Source: Pseudocercospora fijiensis CIRAD86
Taxonomy: Eukaryota > Ascomycota > Dothideomycetes > Mycosphaerellales > Mycosphaerellaceae
DNA: 64,000 nt
Reading direction: 5' to 3'
Assembly: GCF_000340215.1 (NCBI RefSeq)
Contig: NW_006921549.1
Span: forward strand, 284,318-348,317
Below the pieces are notes generated by a model. It saw only the letters and a program-made list of their open reading frames with translations. It searched no databases and was not told the origin of the DNA. Every line of letters begins with the position of its first letter. The stretch's first letter is position 1. This document shows, piece after piece, positions 47,500 to 56,857 of this stretch. The position numbers were made by a program, and so were the translations under genes.

Positions 47500-50412
47500 G
47501 AATAACTCCTTCTTCTTTATTTACTAGTCGAAGACCTATACGCTTACTAGAGCTATAGTTATACCGGTAATATAGATAAGCGGTAGTAATAAGCGTTTCC
47601 GTACTAGTCGAGGTAGCGGAATTAGCGGAGGTAAGGGCGGAGATAAGAACTAAGTTAATACCGATCGGCGCGTAGGATAATCGCGCTATATATAGTACTT
47701 TTATATCGAGTCGATAAGCTTTACCGTATCGGTATCGTCCGATAGGTTATAAGCTAGTTATTATTAATAGTACTACGTTACTACGGGTTCGGCGTAAGCT
47801 AGCGTATCGTTATCTTTATAGTCGGATAAGCCGTAGGCGCGAACGATAGTATACGAGTCGTTATAATATTCCTTATAGTAATCGGAGTTAAACTATACTT
47901 AGTTAAGCTTCTAGTCGATACGAGGGTTATATTTATTAAGCTACGGACGGCCGAGGATAATAGGATAATATCCTAATATAGTAAGGTAGAAAGCCCTATA
48001 TTCGATATAGCTATTAATATCGATAGTCGCTCTAGTATACTAAGTAACGTCTACTACGAAACTACCGTCGAAAGTAGTTAATCTATATAGCTCCTTTAGG
48101 CTATAGATAGGAAGCTAGTATTAGTACGCGTAATATAAGTTAATAAAAGATAAACCGGTATAACCGCAATCGACTATTACTAATAATTAATATTCGGTAT
48201 TCTACCCTACGTCTAATATACTAGACTAAGGTTTATTATAAGCCGTTAAAGTATAATATAAGACGAGATATTAATTATCGCCCTCGGGTATAATACTTCC
48301 TAATAATACTAATAAACTAATCTATAAATCTTTCTACTATCGATATTTCCTTCTATAATAGTAGCCTAGGTTCTTCGGTAATAACGGTATAGGTAACTCT
48401 ATTAGTATAGGCTTTTAAACGCGACTTTATCTAAGAGCTATACTTTTCCCTCCTTATTACTACTATAAGCGTCTTTATTATTAATAGAAGATAAATTAGC
48501 TAGAGCGGCGGCGGCGATACTAAAGGCGGAGATATTAGTATTTAGGCGATTACTACGGCCTTAAGCGCGGTAGATAAGCTCTAGATAGGTAGTATCGGAG
48601 TAGACGTAATTACTACTATAGAAGCGATATAGTCCTTCGTAGCAGCGACGATCTCTCTTTTTAAGCGTTATACGGCGACGATTACCCTAACCCTAACCCT
48701 AACCCTAACCCTAACCCTAACCCTAAGTAGCGGAGAGGTCTATAGCGTCTAGGTTACGGATAGTCGTAGTCGTAGTAGTAGTAGTACCGTTACTATTCGC
48801 TAAGGTAAACTATCCTTAGTTATTACGTAGAACGGTATATTCTTATAAAGGGTATCCGTTACTAGAGCCGCTAGCGTTATTACTATAGCTACGGCTAGTA
48901 TTAGGGCCTTAGTTAGCGGTGCTACTAGATCCTAGCTTAGTATTATTACGATTGCTTTCTATACGGTACTAACGGAGCCGGTTATCGATAATAGTTAGTC
49001 GGCGATAGAGTAACGAAAAGTTAGTAGGCTTATTATATATATTGCTAAGCGCTACCTTTAATTTAGAAGACAAGCTACGCTTAAGGGAGTTAACTTAAGC
49101 TCGGCCTTTGTAACTAAGTAAGGCGTTAAGTCGATTAAACTCTACGAGATAGTAAGCAAATTCCTTATTCTTCTACTTTAAGTTGTCTATCTTATAGCTA
49201 GTAGTAGCGACCTCGTTAGGGTTACCGAAGGCGTTAACTAGTAGGTTACGGAAGTCGTTAAGGTCGTTAAAGTCTATAATTACGCCGTATTCGTCGTAAC
49301 GGACGTATAGTTAGACTATAGAACGGGCCTTACCGGTAGTACGACTATACGTATATATTAGTCGGTCCTATAGCGTTAGAAAGCGATTATTATTAATTGT
49401 TAACTTAATCGTAAGCTTAGTAAGGAAGGGTTTTAGCTTTTTACGGTCTCTATCGTATTTCTCGGGATCTAGATACTTCTCGCTCTTACTATATCTAGTA
49501 TAGTTATTATTATCGTCGATACTACGGTTAAATCGAGAACGTCGGAGAGGCTTAGGTTAGTTACGAAAGGTAAAGGGGTCGAGAGGTCGACGGAATAGAG
49601 GTCGGCTATTATCTAATATAGGTCCTCGACCGATTAGATTACGTAATAAAGACGCTTCGGCGTCGCGACGAGCGCGAGCGGCTTATTTACTAGCTCGTCG
49701 GGCGATATCTTCTACGGAAGACTATTATTATTATAGGCGAGCGACCTACTAAGCTAGGTTATTACGCTACTATTACGTAATAACTAAGGAGTTACGTACT
49801 AAATCGGCGGTTCGACGCTAGTATTCTACTTTAGTCCGAGCCTATACTAGCTCGCTATTAAGATAAGTGTTAGTCTTATAATAAGCTTATTATACCTATT
49901 CTAGTGTCTCTACCTCTTACTAGTATTACTAACGAAGTATAGCTACTAACTAATATAGCTTAGTTATACGCTAGAAGATGTGTTTAGCGGCCTCCTACTC
50001 GTTTACTCTATTAAAGAACTAATAGAAGTCTTAGAGGCTGCTAGGTAGCGGCTATCGTAGTACGCTATCGATATCGGCGAGACTAGGTCGTAGACCTTAC
50101 GGTAGTTGTAGTAGTTCTAGTGTACCGTTTAACGGGGCCCTAGCTATTCCTATATAGTTAGGCGTATTCGTATATTCCGAGCCGCTACCGCGATCGGTAG
50201 GCGGTCTTAAAGGATCTATAGCGAATCGGCGGTATTACTACGGTCGGGTAGCTTACTATACCTAATATAGATTAGTATATAGGTCTGTTAGCACTATCGT
50301 ATAATAGGGAGCGTAGAAGGGCGATAGCGATCGCCGGCAGCGTAATTCCTCGTATAGGCGTACGCGATAGTACCTACGACGTTATCGTAGGTAATAAAGG
50401 AACTCGTTATTC
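47500..50412 (-). pseudogene. Gypsy III gag and protease
   Basis: The minus strand from about 50300 to 48250 holds the gag part, low in recognisable motifs and rich in Asn, Arg and Ser. The protease follows at 48190-47880: the active site at 48155-48174 reads VDCGYTGLSFINL, and LGYYPIILGRPQLNK is the typical second motif. The linker to RT follows. The (CCCTAA)7 array at 48685-48726 lies near the gag C terminus. Part of gag (50412 down to 48304) is present again at 58960-56858. Confidence 0.75.
48685..48726. repeat. Telomere-like array (CCCTAA)7
   Basis: Seven perfect units between GACGATTA and GTAGCGGAG, inside the gag region of Gypsy III. The duplicate at 57239-57274 has six. Confidence 0.96.
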
Positions 50413-50588
50413 TATTAAGATATTAATTAAATAGCTATCTAAATTAATAACGAGTTAAAGAAGAAAGAGAGAGAGGCTCTCTCGCGGAAGAGGCTTTTAT
50501 CTGCTCGGCGGATGCCTTAGGCATTAAGTTATATACCCCTTAGTTACGTAACCTCGAATTGTATATATAAGTCGCTAAGATCGTAACA
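50413..50588 (-). repeat. Gypsy III 5' LTR
   Basis: 176 bp, ending AAGATCGTAACA, followed by the target duplication ATCTA (50589-50593). It keeps more TG and CA than the left copy (CTGCTCGG, GATGCC, GGCATT), so it is less damaged. Confidence 0.93.
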
Positions 50589-50593
50589 ATCTA

Positions 50594-52690
50594 TTAACTA
50601 CTTAGAGGGTACGGGTTTAATAGTTATTACTATCGACTCGAGTAAGGAAGGCTATAGCGAGATACTAATATAGTATAACCGTAAGGAGCTATCTTTGCGT
50701 TACCCTATCCGATACGACTCTAGGCTATAGAAACCGATCGAGGCCCGGTACGATACTAGCAAGCGAGAATGCCTTAGAGTCTATAAGGCTCTAAAGAAGT
50801 TCCGACTATAGCTCTTTAGTATATTCTTTCGCCTAGAAATCGATCCTTAAATACTAGTCTATTAGCTTAACCGTATAGCCTCCGATCTACTAAACTCTAC
50901 GATAGCTCGGTAGGTTGCCTAGATCTATTTATTTAACTTCGACGTCTTCTACGTTCCTAGGAAAAAGTATACTAGACCGGATAGCCTTTCTAAGAGGCCT
51001 ACTATAGAAGAGGACATTACTAAAATAATAGAAGAAAAGGATATCGACGCGGTTATTAACCGTACCTTCTTTACTATCTTCTATATTAATGCTATACTAG
51101 TAATTACTAGGTCTACTACCGACGACTATCCTAAAAACCGACCTAACGAACTAGGCGAGTAGCGTACGGGGTAGTCTAATAAGGACCCTACTACTAATAG
51201 CGACTAGGCTAAAGCTAAGGCGGATAAATTAGATAGGGATAATATCCTTAATAGGGTCTACTCCGACGACTCCTATTATATCGCCTACTTCCTAACCTAT
51301 ACGAAGAAAGTACCTAGTCTATTAAAGAGTTAATACCGTCGGTTTATTTACTATTCTCGACGGTTCCTTATTAAAGATCGTATCCTTTAGCGATAAGCGA
51401 TAGTTAATATACCTCTCTAGCGTATTATTAATAACCCTATAGCAAGACAAGAAATCCTTTATATAGTTTACGACGAGCTTAGCTACTAGGTAGCGGAGGG
51501 TACCTTCGACGTCCTTCGTCGATAGTACTAGTAGGATAGCGTATAGGCTAACGTCTCTCGCTACTATAAGAGCTATCCTAAGTGCAATTTTAGGAATAGC
51601 TACCGTCGACTAGGTAAGCTACTACCTAATTAGTTAGTAAACGATAGTACGGTAATAGGGTTTATCTAAGCCGGAATAATAGCCTATATATTATTCGGAA
51701 AGGTCTTTCTCGGTAGCCTAAAGCCTATTATTTCCGTAAGGGCTATAGTACTATTAACGCCTATAATATAGCTATCTTCCTATTTAAGGACCTATTCTAC
51801 CGATAGGGTACGCCCTATAAAATCATCTTAGATAACGCTACGACTAATATAGCTAAAGAAGTTTAAGCGCTACTTGTTTCGTATAGGATAAAGAACGTTC
51901 GTATCTCCTCGTACTATCCCTAATCTAATACTATCGTTAAGCGCGGCTATCGGTCTTTAATCGATACCTTGTCTAAGTTAACTAATAGTAGTAATAGGTT
52001 AGTCGCAATCTCTACCTACGTCCTAGCCCTTCTCTAGGCGGACCGAACGACCGTTATCGATACTACTAGACTTATACTAGCGGAGCTTATAATTAGAAGA
52101 GACGCTATTCTTCCGATTAAGTTGTCCTACCGTACGTATAGCGTTTACGACTAGGGGTCTGTTCGTACTAGAGCGGATCTCCTTACCCTACGCGCTAAGG
52201 GTCTTAAGGAGATAACTACTACTTCTTAGGAGGGACTTACTCGACAACGTCGCCTTCGTAAAGAGGCCAAGTAGTATTTCGATAACTATAATACTATTAA
52301 TTAGGAGCCTCTAAAGGTTAGCGATATAGTTCTCCTATACCGGTTAGAGCTAGAATATAGTTACTTCTATAAGCTAGCCTTTAAATAGAAAGGGCCTTAT
52401 AGAGTATAGGAGGTCCTTTACGACGGTTCTACGTACCGTCTTTAGGAGCTTAATTGTACTACCTTAAAGCACTCGTACCCTCGGGCTAACCTAAAGAAGA
52501 TCGTCGAATTAAAAGAACCTACCTACTCTCCCCTAACCGAGGAGGAAGTTAGTACCTCTATAGACCCTCTACTAACCTTAGATACCTATCGAGAAGAGGA
52601 TCCTACCGCGATTATAGATCCTATTCTACCTAATAACTATACCTATCCCTAGATATATCTTAGTAAGCTATTAGGAATAACTTATAAATA
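50594..52690 (+). pseudogene. Gypsy II RNase H and integrase (continuation after Gypsy III)
   Basis: Directly after ATCTA the frame resumes with RNase H: GTGLIVITIDSSKEGYSEIL, KRECLRVYKALKKFRLQLF, LVYQLNRIASDLLNSTIARQ and then VPRKKYTRPDSLSKRP (about 50610-51010). A charged linker follows. Integrase is at about 51560-52280: ILDNATTNIAKEVQALL, ISSYYPQSNTIVKRGYRSL and LTNSSNRLVAISTYVLALLQ, then the C-terminal LKVSDIVLLY and KQKGPYRVQEVLYDGSTYRL. The His of a typical HPQSN motif is Tyr, as RIP predicts. It joins precisely to the RT at 43887 across Gypsy III, confirming the nested insertion. Confidence 0.92.
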
Positions 52691-53980
52691 AAGGGAGGGT
52701 TATATATATATTAATTATACGTAAAGCATTTCCGATATTAATTCCGATAGTAAACTAGACTTCTAGCTATCTAACTCTAACTCCGAGGAGGAACTCGACT
52801 AGTCTAGCGACGAATACCGCCTAGAATTATAGGTATTAAACGACCCCGAGACTAAATAATTGCTTGCTCTTTCTTACCTCTATCTGCCTCTACTACGTTA
52901 CTTCCTTACTCTTATTAATCGTTCTCCGCGCTATTAATATAGTGCCGCCCTATATCTTTAGTCCTTACTACCTATTATCTATACCTACTAATATTTATAC
53001 TCTCGTTTATTGTTTTTAACTTATCTTATTATTACCTTTCGCTTTTGCCTTTACCTTCGATAGATATTACTATAACTTTATTCCTTTGCTCTTATTTCCT
53101 TAGTTAGAACTATACGAGGTATGTTTTCCTAATAATACCCTAGGGATAGTATTAGGAAGATAGCCGAACCTAATCCCTCTACCCTTCTAGGACTACTTGC
53201 GTCTAGATTCCTAGACTCTAGCGACTACCCTTAAGTAACAACGATAATAAGATACTCTACTAGAGGCTATTCCTACCCTAATTAGCACCGGTTATATAGG
53301 ATACTAAGAAAGGGAGGTTCCCTATTCCTCTCCCTTCCTACCGCTTAGATAGATATAGCAACCTATACCTATAGCCTCTAAGAATAGGGACCTTAGGCTA
53401 TTAAGCTTAGTGTTTAGAAGAAGGAAGAAGGTAAACGTATAGACTACCTATACGTACTTGCTAATATAAAAGGTAATACTATATCTATAACTATAGTGCT
53501 ATAGGCTAATATACCGACGAATTAGCTACGCTAGGCCTAACTAACTTGCTCCTTGTTACTAAGTATCTCTAGGAAAAGCTAATACTACCCTAGGGATATT
53601 ATTAGTCCCGCTAGCCTTACTACTATAGATTTCTACTAGGGACTCGAACTAACTAGTTACATTTCGAGCGCGCGAGAATCTACGATAGCTAAAGGTTAAT
53701 AAAGGCGCGTAGTCGCTACTTATAATTAGCTAGACCGGTTATTAAACTTTAGGCTTTAGCCTACCCTAATAATAAAGAAGTCTCGTATATAGCTTTACTT
53801 TTATATATAGCCGTTATCCGTTTACTTTACCGAAATATACGGACTACGTTACCTTTATACTATATTTAAAGCGAGCTTCCTAAGCTCTTTCTTCTACTCG
53901 ATTACTAACTAACTCGCTACCGCCTAAAACCCCCCTTACTATCTAAGCCCTTTAATTATTATTATTAAGCAACGAATACG
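52691..53980. other. Region between Gypsy II integrase and gene X
   Basis: This should contain the 3' untranslated part and LTR of Gypsy II. The palindrome CTAATAMTACCCTAGGG occurs at 53128-53156 and 53579-53605, about 450 bp apart, and could mark the two ends of that LTR, but I could not match the interval to the 5' side. From 53620 to 53980 no gene is visible. Confidence 0.4.
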
Positions 53981-53989
53981 TTTTACAAC

Positions 53990-54106
53990 CTCGTTTCTAA
54001 CCTACTTCCGCTTCGATCGACTAGATATCTTCTAGCGCCCTAAGTCCGCTAGGCGCTAGTAGTAGCGGCGACCTACCTACTCCTATTAACCTAAGCCAGC
54101 CGCCCA
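53990..54106 (+). pseudogene. Gene X, copy 1, start, cut by the assembly gap
   Basis: The plus-strand frame of gene X (see 62540-64000) begins here with the piece SSSALSPLGASSSGDLPTPI and stops at the N gap. The last bases before the gap (AGCCAGCCGCCCA) lack two T relative to copy 2, which suggests low-quality sequence at the contig end. The apparent minus-strand open frame across the gap is an artefact of N bases. Confidence 0.5.
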
Positions 54107-54206
54107 NNNNNNNNNNNNNNNNNNNNNNNNNNNNNNNNNNNNNNNNNNNNNNNNNNNNNNNNNNNNNNNNNNNNNNNNNNNNNNNNNNNNNNNNNNNNNN
54201 NNNNNN
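54107..54206. other. Assembly gap, 100 N
   Basis: Exactly 100 N, the usual placeholder for a scaffold join of unknown length. The tandem copy indicates that about 808 bp of unit sequence (62655-63462) belongs here. Confidence 0.98.
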
Positions 54207-54275
54207 CAAAAAAAGAGAGGAAGAGAAGACGGCAGTGCATGCGACGACTCGTTGTCAAGCGTTGCCAGGAGGAAG
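54207..54275. other. Non-RIP sequence beside the gap
   Basis: These 69 bases do not match the corresponding part of copy 2 and have ordinary CA/TG content (GACGGCAGTGCATGCGACGA, TTGTCAAGCGTTGCCAGGAG). From 54276 the match to copy 2 resumes. It may be a misjoined read end or a fragment from an un-RIPed locus. Confidence 0.8.
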
Positions 54276-55990
54276 CTCTTAAGAAGTAAAGACGAGCGTA
54301 CTAAGGCCGAAGCAGCGCGTAAGAAGGTATTGCATACTCGCTAGGCCCTACGTAAGGCTACTAAGAAGTATAATACTCCCTCTAGTACTAGTACTAACTA
54401 TAGTAACTCGGATATTAATATACTAGATACGCCGCTAGAAGATGTCTCCTTTAAAGGCTCCTTTAGCGAGCGTAGGAATAGAGGCCTCTCGCCGATTCTA
54501 TTAACTAAGAACATCTATAGTTCTTATAAGAGCGACTCTATCGCGTATCTTATTACTAAGATCGATATAGTTCCTAAAGCCGCTATAGGCAAAGCTCCTA
54601 CCGCCCTCTCTATCTATTAATAGCTCGACGACCTTAGTAAGCTAGGTAAAGAGCAGTTTACTATATATACTAACTATATTAGGAAGGCCGCTAAGGTCTA
54701 CAGTCTCTATACTAGTACTAAGGCGAGTGTCCTCGTCGGTCGCCTATTAAAGATTAGTCGCGAGGTTACTAATTAGGATACCTTTACTGCCCTTAAGACT
54801 AGTTATACTAACTAGTTTCCTAGACGTCCTACTACCGCCCCGACCTCCTTAGGACTCTACGTATTTAACCCTACTAGTACTATTACTCGAGATCTTACGC
54901 TAACTAATTGTTAGAGCAAGTTAGTCGTAAGTATTCTCGGCTAAGGTACCTCCTTTAACCGCTTTCGTTAGACTAGTAATACTATCTTCCCTCGAGTCTT
55001 CGGTTAGATATAATCGCCTTATAGAGCGTACCTTTCTCTTATCGTCGACCTAATATAGGAGGAATTTCGTATATACTTTTAGTATATACGTAAGCTACCT
55101 AAGTCTAAGTAGAAAGGCTATAATGCCTTTTAAACCTATAGAGTAAGCAACTAAATCGTCCGTTAGCATCCTACCTTATAGCTCTTAGCCGTTACCCTTC
55201 GACCTAATTACGTATACGAGCTTATCTCTATCCCTAAGCCTACTAAGTACTTTAAAGTAGGAGAAGGCAGTTATAAGAACTGTCCTACTAAGAAGACTTC
55301 TCGTCTCGGATAGGATATAGTTAAGCTCGTAGCTAGTAAGGGTGCTAGCTATCTACGCATTAAGGTTTCTCTTATATCTAAAGATAAAACCGCCTATTTA
55401 ACTATTATTAAGAGTATATACGAACTAGAGGTCTTTAAGAACTAGGTTAAGAAGCTTAATAGCCGTAGCCTAGTTCTACTAAACAAGATTAGTAAGCTTA
55501 CTAATAAGTACCTTACTATCGACAACCTCGACTATATATTCGATAGTTAGCCTAACGAAGGCGAGGTAGCTTAGTAGATCCTTAACTCTCTAAAGGAATA
55601 CGAAGTCTCTATTTAGATACTATACCTTCTATATAGTAATCTAAAGGCTAAGAGCGACCGTATATTAATCGACCTAGGCTACTCTCGCGTTATTAATAGT
55701 ACTAAGATTAAGGGCTACGAGAACTTAACTATCTCTAAGGTTGCTAAGGTATACTATAATCTAACCGCCCTTCTAGGCTTAAATACCTTCGTACCGTTCG
55801 CCTTCTCTACGGCTATCTTAGTCGAAGGCGTTAGTTACATTTCTAATGCCCTAGTCGGTAGAATTCCTTAGTTAAGTTACGTTGTTTAGAACGAAGTTAA
55901 ATAAATCCTCTAGTTTAATAAGGAGGAGCTTAAGGAATATCTACGCGAGTAGGAAATAGCTATATAGGATAAGGCTACTAAAGGACGGAA
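54276..55990 (+). pseudogene. Gene X, copy 1, main part, unidentified
   Basis: A long plus-strand frame with RIP-type stops only, about 570 codons. Legible pieces: KAEAARKKVLHTRQALRKAT, TALKTSYTNQFPRRPTTAP, SVLVGRLLKISREVTNQ, ILNSLKEYEVSIQILYLLYS, LTALLGLNTFVPFAFSTAIL, and a C-terminal NEVKQILQFNKEELKEYLRE. It has an early basic coiled-coil-like region and a hydrophobic C-terminal third. I do not recognise the family. Its C terminus is found inverted at 56582-56857 and its 3' end inverted at 38385-38662, so it is repeated and probably belongs to a mobile element. A gag-like or transposase role is possible but unproven. Confidence 0.5.
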
Positions 55991-56250
55991 ACTAATACTA
56001 CTACTACTACTTATAGCAATAGTATAGGCTACCGAGGGTAATATAACCTATAGCAATATAGGCAGCTATATTTAGTAAGATAGGATAACGAGACTATCGC
56101 TTAGGCTAATAACTAGAGCCCTACAATATAGGCATTATAGAAGTGTAATATAAACAATGTACTATACGAGGTTGATAATCTATCTACTCTATAGAAGGAG
56201 GCCTCTTATATAGGCTTAAAACTAGCCTATAGGTATAGGGCCGGTTACTA
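55970..56250 (+). repeat. 3' end segment of gene X, inverted partner of 38385-38662
   Basis: It runs from TAAAGGACGGAAACTAATAC to ATAGGGCCGGTTACTAGCTA. The match to the reverse complement of 38385-38662 is clear with mostly transition differences. The homology covers the end of the X frame and the following sequence. Confidence 0.75.
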
Positions 56251-56581
56251 GCTAATATCCCTCCCTTTCTTCGTATCTAACTAGATACGCTTTATATTGC
56301 GCGCTTAAAACAAACATATATACATCCTTAGCGCTCTTAGCTAAGGCTATTTTTAGAACTCCGCAATAATACCCCCGGAGTAGCATTAATCCTAGATACT
56401 ATAATTATATAAAAACAACTTCCTAAGTAATACTATATAGACTTACTATTGCTTTAACGCGCCGTAATCCTTACTAGCAATAACCTTATTTGCTAGTCGG
56501 CTCTCGAAATCTCCTCTGTATACGTTAAAGCTATTAGTACCGAAGTACTATCCCTTATAGAGAGCTTAATTAACGAGGAGA

Positions 56582-56857
56582 TTAGTAGCCTTTTCCTTCG
56601 TAGCATTCTTCTAATCGTATAGATATTCCTTAAGTCCTTCGTTATTAAGCTAGAGGATCTGTTTAACTTCGTTCTAAATAACGTAACTTAACTAAGGAAT
56701 CCTACTAACTAAGGCGTCGGAGATATAGCCGAGGCCTTCGACTAAGATAGCCGTAGGGAAAGCGAATAGTACGAAGGAGTTAGAGGCTAGGAGGGCGGTT
56801 AGATTACGGTACGCTTTAGCAACCTAAGAGACTATTAAGTTCTCGTAGCCCTTAACC
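56582..56857 (-). pseudogene. Inverted, diverged copy of the gene X C terminus
   Basis: The reverse complement matches 55700-55985: GGTTAAGGGCTACGAGAAC, ACGGCTATCTTAGTCGAAGG, TTCCTTAGTTAAGTTACGTT and GAACGAAGTTAAA are shared. It encodes the same SNALVGRIPQLSY-type piece (here SDALVSRI). It is more diverged than the tandem copies, so it is an older family member. It is cut at 56857 where copy 2 of the tandem duplication begins. The stretch 56251-56581 has no clear gene but contains the CCCCCGGAGTAG variant of the dispersed palindrome at 56365-56392. Confidence 0.7.

Larger units (their letters stand above)
44500..47500 (-). pseudogene. Gypsy III pol: reverse transcriptase, RNase H, integrase
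   Basis: Read right to left: RT at about 47330-46640 with [55 protein letters not shown] and the active site at 46835-46865 reading TYLDNILIY, where the second catalytic Asp has become Asn. Then [12 protein letters not shown] (about 46590). RNase H at about 46480-46130 with [15 protein letters not shown] and [13 protein letters not shown]. Integrase at about 45500-44900 with a decayed HHCC region, DFITSLPNSSGYNSILIIV, TSDRGTQF and QTNGQTKYLN. After it comes the C-terminal strand-rich region (YRIGNKVFLSLK). CCCTAA arrays lie between RNase H and integrase. RIP stops are frequent. Confidence 0.92.
43893..50588 (-). mobile_element. Gypsy III: complete Ty3/gypsy element nested in Gypsy II (dead)
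   Basis: A 6.7-kb element with 176-bp LTRs (43893-44068, 50413-50588) flanked by ATCTA. On the minus strand the order is gag, protease, reverse transcriptase, RNase H, integrase. A clear polypurine tract (minus strand of 44069-44085, CGAAGGGGGGGAGTGC) touches the 3' LTR. The coding region contains CCCTAA arrays at three places. The two LTRs differ at about eight bases, all but one transitions. A truncated third LTR-bearing copy is present at 56858-59136 because of the downstream tandem duplication. Confidence 0.94.
48304..56857. repeat. Tandem duplication, copy 1 (about 9.2-kb unit, contains gap)
   Basis: 48304 onward matches 56858 onward nearly base for base: offset 8554 up to the CCCTAA array, then 8548 up to 54104 because copy 1 has one extra hexamer, then about 9188 after the N gap. 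The offset change means about 808 bp of unit (62655-63462) is represented in copy 1 only by 100 N and 69 unrelated bases. The unit spans gag of Gypsy III, its right LTR, the 3' part of Gypsy II and gene X. Confidence 0.93.

Noticed and set aside
54021..54209. Minus-strand open frame across the N gap
   Set aside because: More than half of it is N. It is antisense to gene X and an artefact of the gap.
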